In this document: piece after piece, positions 48,379 to 60,439 of the stretch
How the letters are laid out: every line of letters starts with the position of its first letter
Position numbering within the stretch: position 1 is the first letter of the stretch
Assembly (NCBI GenBank): GCA_029747585.1
Contig: JAPEVF010000048.1
Location: 84,825 to 148,824 of the forward strand
Source: Pleurotus djamor
Lineage: Eukaryota; Basidiomycota; Agaricomycetes; Agaricales; Pleurotaceae
DNA length: 64,000 bases
Direction of reading: 5' to 3'
The notes under the pieces: generated by a model
The model's database searches: none
Seen by the model: the letters and a program-made list of their open reading frames with translations, nothing else
What the model was told of the DNA's origin: nothing
Position numbers and translations under genes: made by a program

Positions 48379-50239
48379 CTAACGTCGAACAAAAAGAAGG
48401 GTGATGAGCATCATGACACCGGGCAAAGCAGCCATGGACCAAAATGCTGCAGCATATCCTTCATACTGTGAGACGGGATCTTGGGGGAGCCCTGAGTTCA
48501 CGCCGACGGCAATAGAGGTTACGACTAGGAAGAAAGAGTGAACAAAGAGAATGCGCTGAAACAGAATATCAAGGGACTCACTAGCTAGACCCAAGGTTGA
48601 CCCAACTTGATACGCTGTGTACATCACCGCGCCAACGATACCTTCTTCCCCTTTTCTTGCACCGCCCATGACCATTGTAGTGCAGGCAACATACGCCCCA
48701 CCAAGGCCTGTCATACCAACGACCATGCCAGGGAAGATGTGTGACCAGTACTTGTCTATCGTGTCGGCTAATGCGAAGAGCACTGCTCCGACTGCCATGA
48801 GTGCCTGGCCTCCGACGAGGAGAGCACTCGGAGGGAGCAAAGGACCAAATTTTCCCGCAAGCCAAGATGAGATGCCACCAGCGAACCCCATAGGGATGCA
48901 TCGGACGGCTGCGCTCAACGCCGACTGATGCCAGAGGTCCTGGAAGATACATTGAGTTGAAGATGGACGATGGGGGGCAAGGAGAATACCATGAAAATTC
49001 CGACAAGCTGGAGCTCGCAACCGAAACCCCACCAATAGGGACTCCAAGCATAGAAGAAGAGGGAAATAAAGTTTTTATTTGACCATGTCGCAGGCGGTAA
49101 GGCGGGGTTCTTGGCGATGTGCTCTATGATGAAGAATGCAATAACAGAAAGGACGGATAGGGCAAGTGTGGAGATGACTTGTGGAGAACTCCACCCTAAC
49201 GTCAAATCAATTAGTCGCTACACTATTAAGAGATTCATGGGGAACGTACCAACGTCAGCCCCGTCGGAAATAGCGTAGACGAAGAGGATCAACCCAGCGG
49301 TGAGGGTGAGTGCACCGGGGAAGTCGATGCTACGTCGTCGCGGAGACGTTTTTAATGAATGGCTTGGAAGGACAAACCAGGATAGGGCTGATGTTGGGAT
49401 AATTATTATGGCAATGAGGTAGTGGACTAAATTCAATAGTTCAGCGGGACTACTGAAGGAATATATGGTATGGTCATACGTACCCCATCGCCACGATGTC
49501 CAAGCCGTGAGGACACCTCCAATAACAAATCCCGAGACATTCCCCACCGATCCGGCTAGAGCATAGAGAGCGTATGCACTACTCTGCTCAATGGGATCGG
49601 GGAAAGTAGTGCTAATCATAGCGACGGCAGATGGAACATTCATGGCCGCACCTAAGGCACCCAACACATTAGCGAACCGCCACGGCCTTACCACTAGGAG
49701 AGTGACTTACCAATTCCTTGAAGAGCGCGAAAAACGATAGTCATGATGGGGTGAACACTGGCCGCGACAGGGATACTGAATAGTCCAATGACGGCGAAGC
49801 CAGCCGTGAAGACGGGCTTCGGGTGGAATATGTCTGAGATACTCCCAGATATAAGCATGAACGAGGCGAATGTGAGCGTGAACGCCGAAAGCACCCATTG
49901 TAAGCTCGCGTGTGTAAAGCCAAGGTCAACACCCATCTAACAGGAGGATATGTAAGTAGGTGAAAACCGTGGAGTAAAACCAGCAGCTGAGAGGGTTACC
50001 GAGGGCAGAGCTATAATGGCAGCGGTTGCATTGAAGATGTCGAAGAATTGGGCCGAGCATAGCACAAGAAGAACCAAGAATTTCCGAGTTTTCGAAAGGG
50101 CAATCAATTCTTGTTCGGGGACTGGAAGTGTGACTGCTTCAACATCGACACACCCCTTTTCTTGTGGACCGGCCGTCTCTGTCAAAGTGACGGTGCTCGG
50201 GGTTTTGGTAGGGCTGGTGGTTTGGGACGTCGTCAACAT
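48379..50239 (-). CDS. MFS drug:H+ antiporter, ATR1-like (copy 2)
   Basis: Close tandem paralogue of the gene at 45875-47765, with the same intron positions. It starts MLTTSQTTSPTKTPSTVTLT. The first helix is FLVLLVLCSAQFFDIFNATA. MGVDLGFTHASLQWVLSAFT and LISGSISDIFHPKPVF repeat the ATR1-like motif. Next are NVPSAVAMISTTFPDPIEQS, GNVSGFVIGGVLTAWTSWRW, RSIDFPGALTLTAGLILFVY and CTTMVMGGARKGEEGIVGAV. It ends ALPGVMMLITLLFVRR. The N-terminal cytosolic tail is the most diverged part, while the helices are nearly identical. The frame is intact in all exons, so both copies look functional. Proton-coupled export is inferred from the family. Confidence 0.87.
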
Positions 50240-50731
50240 GACCAGAGGACGTCAAGAACGATCAGCAGCGCGTGCACAACAAGGCTTGGAGAGAGAGGGA
50301 GAGAGAGCGCCAACAACGCAGCGCAGACACCCTACACATTTTATAGTCTGGAAAAGTCTGCCCATTCTCGATATGAAGGTTCGTCTGTTTTCATACGGGG
50401 AAATGTCTCAAAGCCTACACAAAGAGGTTGTCAGAGACCGACAAAACGCGACGACTAACATTCACTCATTGCTATGTCAAGTATGAGGGACGCGTCAGTC
50501 CAGCCGGATCTCGGGGAGTGACCCGATATGCGTGTTTTCGACGTGGGTTAGTGCGCTCATGTTGGGTTCAGGTATCGTGGCGCAAACTATTTTTCAAAGT
50601 CATAAACATCGAGCTGAAACAGTTAATCAAGAAGCTAATTCTTGTTATATTAGTCGATACAGTAGTCATAAAGAGAGTATACAACCTCAACTCGTCTATA
50701 ACATTCGAGAGGGCAGGCTGGCGTCATTCTA
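50240..50731. other. Upstream region of MFS copy 2 and 3' flank of MSP1
   Basis: Contains a GAGA-rich microsatellite (50289-50309) next to the TATA box, and the promoter repeat shared with copy 1 up to about 50530. No gene is recognised. Confidence 0.55.
50339..50345 (-). promoter_or_regulatory. TATA box of MFS copy 2
   Basis: TATAAAA on the minus strand, about 100 bp upstream of the ATG at 50239, equivalent to the TATATAA of copy 1. Confidence 0.5.
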
Positions 50732-52338
50732 TCAATCCAAACCCAAATCAGGAGTCTGGTTCCTGACAATATTTTCGTCTTCTACTTCTTCGATTCTTGA
50801 AGAACCATTAGGCGACGATCCTGATGGTACTTCGGGAAAGTGGGGTTTGTTCATGTCTACTTCTTGGATGGGAATGAAATGAGATCCCTCTGACACTACA
50901 GAGAGGTGGAAGTCGTTCAAAGTTAGTGCTCGTAGCTTGAAGCCCTAAACGTGTTTATATATCAACACAAACTCTCTATGTTGTATGAATGAAACACACC
51001 TCGACTTTACTTTGCTCAAGCATGGTATGGTTGTCCCCTGCATTCCTTACGAATTCACGCACGGGTATCATCGCGGCATTCCGGCACAGCTCCTTGAGGT
51101 CAGAGCCAGACAACCCCTCCGTTATCTGGGCTAGTGTTTGCATTGGGAAATCTGGCGCGATGGGCGTGTCTTTGAGCATCTGCATTTGATATAGGTTAAT
51201 GCTATTGCGAGGTTGAGGGTATAGTGCATGCCCGCGTACCAAGTCGAGGATTTTGTGTCGTTGTACTTGACTGGGCAGACCCACAGCGAAACGTTTAGGC
51301 ATTCGTCGAAGGATTGCCGCGTCTATGTCGTCTGGTCTATTCGTCGCACCGAGAACCAATATCCTGTCCGTTCCAGATGTCAAGCCGTCCCAAAGGCTGA
51401 AAAAAANGTTAAAATTCCGAGCTCTGAGCAAGCAAGGAGCTCCTCACGTCATAAACTCGGCCTTCATCATCCCCGTAACCTCATGATCGCCTTTCGACCT
51501 CTCCCTTAAAAACGAGTCTATCTCATCGATGAAAATGATACTCGGTTGCGTCTTCCTGGCCAAGCTAAACAGACCCGCGACGAGTTTGTTGCTTTCACCG
51601 AACCATTTGTTGGTTAGCACGGACACAGCGATGTTGATGAAGGTTGCGCCGGATTCTTTCGCTAAGGCTTTGGCGAGCATTGTCTTCCCGCAACCTGGGG
51701 GTCCATAGAGAAGGACGCCTTTCGGGGCGCTCAGAAGGGAGGAGGAGCCAGAGAAGAGGTTCGGATAGAGGAGGGGGAAAATGACAGACTCGCGAAGGGA
51801 CGATATGATGGGCTCCAGGCCGCCAATATCTAATCCAGCAGTTGAAATTCAAGTCAAGGGTGAGACGAACAACGGCAGGCGTACCAGTAAAGGTAACATT
51901 GATGTCATCGGGATGAATGATTTCGTTCGCTACAGTTCCTGAATCACAGACAGTAAATCAAAAGGACGACCGTTGTTCGTTCAGCCTACTTTCATATTCG
52001 TCGAGCTTGAGATTTGTATGTCCGAGCCGTTTCAAGGCTTCGAGTTGCTTCGTGTTCACCTCTTCTTTCTTATGCGGTGAGAGGCCTTCGAGGACCCACT
52101 AAGCTTCGGTCAGCACCAGTTCTGGTATGGAGTAGCTCTCTCACCCTCATAGTGTAATACAAAGCTGCCTTGCGAACGTATCATCAGCCACTCAATGCAT
52201 CCGAGGACCGCATTGTGGACGCACTTGAGAAGCAAGAAATAACGCAACTGGGTGGAAAAACTTTCACATTTCCGTCAATATCTGCGAAGAACATGGCTCA
52301 CCATCGAGAACAGCTCTCTTCGTAGTCGTCCCAACCAT
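50732..52338 (-). CDS. MSP1: MSP1/ATAD1-type AAA ATPase
   Basis: Hexameric AAA ATPase of the mitochondrial outer membrane that extracts mislocalised tail-anchored proteins. Exon 1 starts [12 protein letters not shown]. Later exons give [33 protein letters not shown] and [20 protein letters not shown] with the linker typical of MSP1. Walker A is [20 protein letters not shown], the pore loop is NKWFGES and Walker B is [13 protein letters not shown]. Then come [20 protein letters not shown] with the arginine fingers, [13 protein letters not shown] and [20 protein letters not shown]. It ends in an acidic Ser/Glu-rich tail of about 50 residues ([20 protein letters not shown]). The N-terminal membrane anchor is weakly resolved because the first exons are short. 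An N at 51407 follows an A run at an intron edge. Confidence 0.9.
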
Positions 52339-52630
52339 CTCCGTCGAAGAGTCAAAGGCAAGTCAAAAGGGCGCGAAGGGAAGAAGGTGAGTGCTTGAGC
52401 GCTAGATGGTCTGTAGCGCTCAGAAAACTTCCGAGCTTGCACTCGTCCTGGTTCTACTTCCCCAAAGGCCGTCGCGACGGTATAAGGACCTGAGGCATCA
52501 CTTTCATGACTCCAATTATCTTCCTTAAATCTTTTTATACAGTCGCATCGAAGCCGCCTCAGAAAGATTGCTTGAAGAAAAAGAACTTGTAAGATGCTAA
52601 GAACCCCGGCTCAATAGGGGCTCTCTGACG

Positions 52631-52649
52631 GTGGACCACCGTGGTCCAC
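52631..52649. promoter_or_regulatory. Perfect 9 bp palindrome in divergent promoter
   Basis: GTGGACCAC-C-GTGGTCCAC forms two perfectly complementary 9 bp arms with a single-base spacer. It lies near the middle of the MSP1/ERMP1 divergent promoter (293 bp and 273 bp from the two start codons). This fits a dimeric transcription-factor site; the factor is not known. Confidence 0.4.
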
Positions 52650-52685
52650 AGGGACCTCGGCCCTCGATCATCTTACGCTCAAACC

Positions 52686-52829
52686 ATGACCACGCCCAAA
52701 ACGGGACGCGTCGCTTCCTCCTCCTCCACGACCACGGCCACCACACCTCGGACATCCATAGACGACATATTGCGGGGATCTGACAAGAATTTAACTTATC
52801 TATCTAATTGCGTATCATTTAGAGCTTGA
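52686..52829 (+). other. Upstream open reading frame, possible leader peptide
   Basis: A 47-codon ATG frame (MTTPKTGRVASSSSTTTATT, then TPRTSIDDILRGSDKNLTYL) ends 93 bp before the ERMP1-like start, in another frame. No splice joins it to the protease. It could be a regulatory uORF if it lies in the 5' UTR, or a small gene of its own. Confidence 0.35.
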
Positions 52830-52921
52830 TAGGCCCTTACCCGGGTCTCATTTGCCCCACATTCAACCCACATTTATCCTCGAGCTTGGGGTCTAGGGGT
52901 CGTCGCTTCTTTCACGAGACC

Positions 52922-55900
52922 ATGGCTGCAGCAGGTGATTCACGACGATGGGGACCACTGCGCTCGAGCTTGGCTATACTGCCTGCATTAGCAGCTTCGG
53001 TTCTATTGGCTTTGCACTTTCACCAAGGTGCGTGCCTATTCCTTCGGTTTTCTGAGTGGTTCGCTTACGGTCTTGATATACGTATCTTATCATATTCAAA
53101 CTCGCAATATGGGCGCAACTTTGCATCGAAAACACGAACACAGCTCTCCCAACCCCCCTTGTTGAACCATACGACCCGAGAACTCTTTTACCTCAAATAT
53201 CAGAGGCCAGAATTCTAGCCCATGCAAAATACTTGTCGGAGGACATAGGCTATCGAACTGTAGGCACATACGAACATGCGCTTGCGGACGAATGGATGCT
53301 ACGTGAAGCGGAGGCGGTGAAGGAACTATGTGAAAAGGTCGTGCGACAGGAGGGAAGCAAAGATGGCAAGAAGAGGAACCTCGAATGCGAGGTGTGGAGA
53401 CAACAAGGAAGTGGAAGTCATCGGTACGCTTCTCAGCTTCTTGATTTTCTCTTTTTTTGCGAATTTACGTGCGATTAGATTCGACATGATGTCCAAACGC
53501 CTCTACAAAACCTACGTCAACTTGACTAACATCGTCGTTCGTATTTCGGACGGCACGCCAAAAGGCAAGGAACATGCTCTGCTCGTTAACGCCCATCTGG
53601 ATTCCACGCTACCGAGCCCCGGAGCAGCGGATGACGCGCTTTCAGTTGGTGTCATGTTAGAGTGCATGCGCGTCTTGGTGGAAACGCCAGGCTGGGAACC
53701 TAGTCATGCAATCGTTTTCCGTGCGTTCGTCCCTCAACTTTCACAATCGTCTTGACTCAAGTTCTGCTCTTGAAAAGTCTTCAACCACGCGGAAGAGTCC
53801 TTGCAAGATGGTTCACAAATGTATTCTACCCAGCACCCCACCGCGAGCACCGTACGTGCAGCAATCAACCTTGAAGCTGCTGGTACAACAGGCCGAGAAC
53901 TCCTTTTCCAAGCGACCTCCGAAGAAATGATTCAGGCTTACTCACAAGTCCCTAGACCGTTTGGCACAGTATTGGCAAATGAGATATTTAGCTCCGGCGT
54001 ATTGTTGTCTGAGTGAGTCTGTCCTCTCGGATGCTACATTTGAGGATGCTTACTCACTTTCGATGCAGTACGGATTTCCGACAATTTGAAGAGTATTTGA
54101 ATGTTACGGGTTTGGATGTGAGGTTTCCATGATCCAAGATGTTGTCTCTTGCTGATACGTTTTTACGACACATAACACATAGATGGCTGTGGTTGGCAAC
54201 AGTTACCTCTACCACATGCGCAAGGTACGTCGCATCTTCTATTGCATCGCCGGCCTGCTATTCAATCATACATACTCAGGACTTGGTCGAAAACATTCAA
54301 GCAGGAGTAGCGCAACACATGGGTGAAAACTCGCTATCCCTCATCCGAACACTCTCCTCGCCTTCGTCACCACTACCCAAGCTGACTAACGGATACACTC
54401 ACCCCGAGACCGTCTTCTTCGCGCACTCGGGTGTGTTCTTCATGTATTCGTTCAAGGTAGCCAGGATTTTGTATGCCGTCACCTTTGCTGCGTCTGTTTA
54501 CGGTGCTATCGTTGCCTCAGGCGACAGCTTGGGAGATCTTTTCAATGCTTTGAGAGCCCTGGGATATGCCGCCGTTGGCACCATTTTGGTACCCAATGTT
54601 GTCGCGGCTTCAATGCAGTATGCTCTGGCCAAAGGCATGAGTTGGTTCTCAAGCGAATACTCTACGCTGTTGCTATTTGGTCCTCCAGCACTGTTAGGTG
54701 GGTCTCTTGTTTTCTTTTCTTTTTTGAATGAGGTTCTCATCAACTCTTACTGCAGGAGCTATATCGTCTCAACTCCTCCTACCTCGCGGATCCGCACCAC
54801 ATGAAAAACCGATGCTCCATGCCATCCTCCTCACACAGTCGTTCTTGGCGCTTTTCTTCCAGGTTGTGCTAAACCTCGGGTCCGGTGTCATGTTTTTCTT
54901 AAGCGCCGCGTGGATTGGCTTGACGCTGCTCATCAATGGTGCTATCTCGAGTCACGGAAAGGAGCTACCGCTGTGGGTCTATGCCTTTGGGCAGATCATG
55001 CCGCTCTTGACCAATGTGCAAGTGATGATGCCTACTTTGGAGGTGTTCGTCCCTCTGGTTCGTCCGTCATTATTTCCGTCTTCTATTCCATGGCTCATCA
55101 TCTTTCTTCGTCTTTAGACTGGACGTCTGGGGGCGCATGTACCAGCGGACAATGTTATTGCTACCATCGTGTCTTTCATGAGCGCTCAAGCATTGCCGCT
55201 CGTTTTGCCTTTCATCCATCGTTTCGCTGACCGGACGGAGCCACAAGATGACGCTTCGAAGACGAAGACGAATACCAAAAAGGCGTCGAACGGAGGAGCC
55301 CTAGTGAAGACATTGACTAGGCTGTTGGTCGGTGCCACGGCGCTCTCTATGGGGATTTTCGCGATCCGGAACCCTTTCGATGAGATGCACCAAAAGCGGG
55401 TATTCGTCTTGCATCTTGAAAACGTACGTCTTTCTTTGTTTTGCTTGGTCATGGGCTCAACGTGACCTATTCTAGATTACCTCTCAAGAACAACATCTTC
55501 ATATCGCTGCTGCCGATGCCGCACCAGGATTCGAAGATTTGGTCCGTTCGATGGCGAAGACCTTTGCTGTTGGAGAGGAATCCTTATCACTCGAGCTCAT
55601 GCATGACCATAATCCGGATTGGGCGCCGTTGTACCCGTTCTCTGCTGTTCGTCGCTTCACTGTTTTGGTCTTTTCCCCCTTACTGACCGCTTGCAACAGT
55701 TCCTCACGCCGTATAAGGTTGACCTTGCTATTGACCCACAGTATGTCTCTCCCTGGGCATCAGGTAATCAGTTCACGGTGCAAGCTGTGAATGATGTCGT
55801 CGACCTCGCGGAGGGGACGAGGAGCTTGACGCTGAAGATCTATCATCCTGGCGTCATATGGACTGGTAAGCCTATCCATCACAGCATCCTGTCAAACAAC

Positions 55901-56312
55901 TGACAAAGTACTCTGTCTAGTTGTCGCCTTCGATGCGCACGTACTAAAATGGACTCTGGACGGTAACCCACCAGATGAATACGCCCGCCATCATATCAAA
56001 GAAGCTTCCTTCTACGGCATCGACACCTGGTCCGTCGACTTGGTCATCAAGATCCCAACCGCCGCTTCGCTTTCCTCGTCGTCCTCTTCGTCATCGCCGT
56101 ACTACCCTCCTCCGAGGGAAGACGGGACGCTGAAGGTGGATTTCATTGGCATACAGGAGAAGGGTATGTGGCCTGGGAAGAAGAGTGTTAAGGCACAGGG
56201 TGGGGCTGCGATGGTGTTGTTTGAGGAGTTGGATGGGTGGTTGGAGAAGGAGACGGGCGGGAGGGTTGATGCGACACTTTTGGGGTGCGTTGCCGGGGTT
56301 GTTGTCGTTTGA
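52922..56312 (+). CDS. PFF1: Vacuolar/ER membrane M28 metalloprotease (PFF1/ERMP1-like)
   Basis: Zinc aminopeptidase domain flanked by membrane helices. It starts MAAAGDSRRWGPLRSSLAIL, with the first helix within residues 15-35. After intron 1 the lumenal domain begins ALPTPLVEPYDPRTLLPQIS and continues LSEDIGYRTVGTYEHALADE. Zinc ligands are seen in LLVNAHLDSTLPSPGAADDA (His and Asp) and in LFNHAEESLQDGS (catalytic Glu-Glu). Then come TVRAAINLEAAGTTGRELLF and DTDFRQFEEYL. The C-terminal half has about eight helices (VFFMYSFKVARILYAVTFAA, LLLFGPPALLG, LNLGSGVMFFLSAAWIGLTL) and a final lumenal domain ending VDATLLGCVAGVVVV. About ten introns are needed. The usual NGAEE is NHAEE here. Exact biological substrate unknown. 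Confidence 0.88.
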
Positions 56313-57153
56313 TGACGGTACGCCGTAGGACTTTAGTGGTACGTGCGGCCTTTTGTAGGAGTATACACGATATGTCGACACTTGACAATATTGTCTTTGG
56401 CTGAGCAAGCTTGAGCGCATGAGCTCTTGGACGCTGAGCGCTGAGCGCCGAAACTTCTTGGTACGATTCTACGAACTTGAAGGTACATAATTACGAACAC
56501 GAACATTCTTCCAAGAACAAGCAGCAGACGACAAGGCTCGGCCATAACCTGGCCATAACCTCATTACCAGACCGCTATGAGGTTGTTGGAAATATGAAAC
56601 CGTCAATAGACGGCCTGGTGACTGCGATTCATACATCAAGAGAAAGCTACTGCTGAATTACATTGTTGAGACTGGGCTCATCATGGTTTCCTCATTTTCA
56701 ATATCATGCCATCAACATGGCGTTCCAACGTTGGATTCCAAGGGCTCAACATCGAAGAAAAGCTGGCGACCCCCTCGTCTTTTAGCATCAAATCGACTTT
56801 GAAATGACTTATGCTGTTTTGCGCAGCAATTCAACCTCCCTCGTGCCGATAATAACCCAGTTATCTCGTCAACTCGACGCATGCACGCGGCATACCCGGA
56901 GAACCTTATCGTGGGGTTCTTTGGGTGTGCATCGACGTCTATTCTATGCACGCGCCACTCTTGACCCAACCCAGACAGCTTTCTTTCACCATGACCATGC
57001 TACATACACGAAGCGAGCTTGCCGGAGAAGAGGTCACCGTTCCTAGCCTGGGACACGGAGGGGCTCGTTCCAGGTTGCACCCGGTATATAACCCCCCGTC
57101 CCAACTGAGAAGACTCAAAACTCATCCTTCCACATCCCGATCATCCATAAAAT
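56313..57153. other. Intergenic region with DUF2235-WD40 promoter
   Basis: About 840 bp without a recognisable gene. The last 150 bp are the core promoter of the next gene. Confidence 0.55.
57085..57091 (+). promoter_or_regulatory. TATA box of the DUF2235-WD40 gene
   Basis: TATATAA, 63 bp upstream of the ATG at 57154, in a GGTATATAACC context and followed by a pyrimidine-rich stretch. Confidence 0.5.
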
Positions 57154-60100
57154 ATGGTTCAGCTGCATCGAAAGACAGTCAGCAACGAACAGCTACTTCG
57201 ATGCCAATGCTCCACTGGGAGGAACTTAGTTGTTGGCCTTGATGGCACCACCAACAAGTTCAACGAAAAGGTCAATTCCCATCACTATCATCTTCGTGCA
57301 TTTTCTGAATAAGCACTGTAGCACACCAACGTCGTCGCGCTGTATCGGCTGCTCGAAAAGCTAACGAGCAAGCAGCTTACATGGTACAACAGCGGTATCG
57401 GAACCTTCGCAAATACGTCCTGGTCTATCCTTGCATCCCTTGGCAAGGGATTCACGCAAGCATTAGACAGTGTTTTAGCATTGTAAGTCGCTCTGCTTGT
57501 GACCGTCTTCCTCCATCTCATGTTGTCACTTTCGCAGCGGAATGCAAGAGAATATCTTGAGAGCCTACGAATGGCTTTCAGATAACTATCAAGACGGCGA
57601 CCGAATTTTCATTTTCGGTCCGTTTCTGTGACATTTCTCACCTTTTCTAGTTTGCTGACTACTCTACGCATATAGGTTTTTCTCGTGGAGCCTATCAAGC
57701 CCGTGCCCTTTCAGCTATGATTGACAAGGTACCAGATCGATCGATTCCACGCTCATCCATATTCACCTCATACAGGCCGGTCTTCTCCCTCGAGGCAACA
57801 CCGAGCAGATCCGCTAGTGCGACCTCCTTTTCTTAGATTATCACTTACGCTAACTTGCTTGTGCCAGTGCATATGAGCATTACAAGTCCGTTGTCGACGT
57901 ACCCATTACCGGGAACCCGCAAAGCGCAAACCCGCCGTCAAACGGACTATGTAGCCACTTCAAGACCACTTTTTCTCGTCAGGATGTACGCGTACATTTT
58001 GTAGGCGTCTGGTATGTGTTCTCAAGGAGTCTCAGAATATAACCTTGGAACCTAACACGGTATCTCTAGGGACAGCGTCTCTTCAATTGGCCTGAAATTG
58101 CGACGTTTCCCCGGAGTAGAAGACGGGATGGGTCACGTCTGTGTCTTCCGGCATGCTCTAGCCCTCGATGAATGTCGCGTGAAATTCCAGCCCGCCTTTG
58201 CCAATGGGGACACCTCCCCTTCTGGTACTAACTACAAAGAAGTCTGGTTTTCTGGGGTTCATCTTGATGTGTAAGTTTTTCCGAGTCCGCTTCCAGGAAA
58301 TGTACTGAAATCCTTCGCAGAGGCGGGAAGAACTCCCTTGACTTGAATGAAATTGACTATGGACCTGCTTTGCGCTGGATGCTCTACGAAGCTGTGCACT
58401 CCGGCCTTCTTGTCAAGCGCCATGGCACACCCTNGGTCGGAGGTCATCCCCCCAAAACCTTCTTTACCTCTTTTGACATGGGGATTGGTGGAGGCACTTC
58501 CTTTACCTCGCCCTACCTACAAGAAAGCAGGAGAGTCCACCATGAAGTATGTAGGCCCACATAACTTCTCAATGTGCGATCTAACTGGCCAACCCTCAGA
58601 CCTCATATGTTTGCTCCCCGTCTCATCCAACCCCAGCAATCCATTCATGAGTCAGTCTTCGTAAACATACTAGAGGAAGGCTCGGAGTACATACCCCTGG
58701 CCCTCTTACCACATGGGAAGACGTGGTCCAACGAATTCTGGAAGGACCTCCCCTCGAAAGACTACGATGGGCCTCGTGATCCCCGCTTGTTAGAGGAACT
58801 TTCCAAACACGGCGTCTCAATGGAGTTTGATCCCTACTTGCTGTCGAAGCGTACACTGAACGCTCTGAGACAAGTCACGGGAGGCTCTACAATCGCCGGT
58901 AGTCGACGGAGTGGCTATTCTGCGGGCGCCGTTGACGTCGAACAGAAAACACAGTCTTCCGTAACCGTTCGCGTTGCCCTCTCCGACGAGAAGGGAAAAT
59001 ACAGAGAAAATGAAACGATCTACATGGTTCCATATGAAGGCGAAGCCCCAGGCTCTGTGCTGAATAGATTGACCACGCTCTCCACTTCAGGTTGGGATTA
59101 CTTGTCCTTCTTTGTTTTCCCTCGTTGCTGACCTCGGCGTCTTAGATTCCGGAATGCGAGCGCTTTCTGAAGTTCCTGGGGCAACAGACAAGCTTCTCTC
59201 CGCGCTCCAGACCGAACAACGACAACAAAAGCCCCGCATACCTGTGATCACGGTACTACTGCGTATTATACAACAATGTCCCCCTCCGAAGGTCCCGTTA
59301 CGGCGTTCGGATGGGCTTCATGAGCTGGAGAAGATCCTTGAGCGGAATCCCTCGACCAAAGGTGCATATCTAACAGACTTGCGCAAAGTTATATCTCTCT
59401 GTGTCGATCGTAAGTGTGTGCACTGTGTAGCGTTTAACCACGAACTTATCAACTTTTTTCAGCCCTCATCGCGGGGCCAATCGATTCGTACGACACTAGT
59501 ATATTACAGGTCGCTCTCGTCGGGGATCAGGAAATCTTCATCAGTTCGGCGTCGAAGTGGTCGACCCTACCGCTAACATCTCAAATTCCGAATGAAGGCA
59601 AGCGCGTCGGCAACGTTTCCTGTGTCGCTCTCTCGCCCAAATTGGATGATCTTCATGGTGAAGCATCGAAGATCGCCTTTGCGACCCGTTCTCCTCCCAA
59701 AATCATGATTTGGGACAGAGTTTTTGAAGAACTTTTGGGCGAAGGCACATTACCTGACGAAGAAGAAATCACCAGCCTGGCCTTCTCCCCAGGTGCACAC
59801 GACATCATCATCTTCTCTGGCTCCAAATACACTTCCTCCAATGAAGGCAACCTTCGTGTATGGAGGCTCGAAGCCGGCAAGCTTGTCACCATGACTTCGC
59901 ATCGTGTCACCTCACCAGTGACTACGGTATCGCCAATCCGTCCCACGGGTGACAGCATCCTTGCGCTCCTAAAAGACGGATCTGGCACGATAATGGATTG
60001 GCATTGGCGGCTTGACATCGCGACGTCACGGCCACTCAAAGGGCTAGCGAAGGGCTCAATTACTACCGCTGCCTTCTCTTCCAATGGAAAATATGTGGCC

Positions 60101-60439
60101 GTCGCTGGTGTTGACAATCTTGTGAGGGTGCTTGCTGTTACAACTGGTATGGAAGTCATGCAGCCTCGTGCTGGCCACAACGATAGGGTTTCAGCCCTGG
60201 TCTTCTCCCCGGATGGAGCTATGCTCGCTTCTGGGTCCGAGGATAGACAAATCATACTCTGGGACTCATTGACTGGTGACCCCACAGGAGTTCTTGACGC
60301 TCTGCAGTCAGTGAAGTCTGTTGCATTTTCTTCAGATGGAGGTCGCATTGTTTCTGGTTTGAACGATGGGACAATCAATGTCTGGGATATCGGTGTGTGG
60401 TTGATGACAGGGCCCAAAACTGCTGAATTCTCTAAATGA
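57154..60439 (+). CDS. DUF2235 (Tle1-like alpha/beta hydrolase) fused to WD40 repeats
   Basis: Exon 1 encodes MVQLHRKTVSNEQLLRCQCS and the DUF2235 start RNLVVGLDGTTNKFNEK. Then come TNVVALYRLLEKL, YNSGIGTFANTSW, the nucleophile motif FIFGFSRGAYQARALSAMID, HFVGVWDSVSSIG and VWFSGVHLDVGG. The putative Ser, Asp and His of the lipase triad are thus all present. The domain closes with PRPTYKKAGESTMKPHMFAP and QSIHESV at about residue 400. A central helical region of about 250 residues follows (LLEELSKHGVSMEFDPYLLS, GLHELEKILERNPSTKGAYL). At least four to six WD40 repeats end the protein (VSALVFSPDGAMLASGSEDR QIILWDS; VKSVAFSSDGGRIVSGLNDG TINVWD). A frame break at N 58434 is probably an assembly error. 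There is no NACHT domain. Function unknown; phospholipase activity is inferred from bacterial Tle1. Confidence 0.82.

Larger units (their letters stand above)
45740..50560 (-). repeat. Tandem gene duplication unit (two copies of about 2.4 kb)
   Basis: The two MFS genes, with their 3' flanks (45750-45875 and about 48245-48378) and their upstream regions (to about 48060 and about 50530), repeat in the same order and orientation. In one 60 base sample (46081-46140 against 48592-48651) I count 3 differences. Upstream flanks share ACAAAACGCGACGA words, and the 3' flanks share GATATCCTG, AGAGAAT and TCTAACGTCGAACAAA. The duplication therefore covers promoter, gene and terminator. Confidence 0.85.

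Noticed and set aside
52641..52829. 62-residue plus-strand frame from 52641
   Set aside because: The first codon is not needed; only the ATG at 52686 is a plausible uORF start, and no protein family is recognised.
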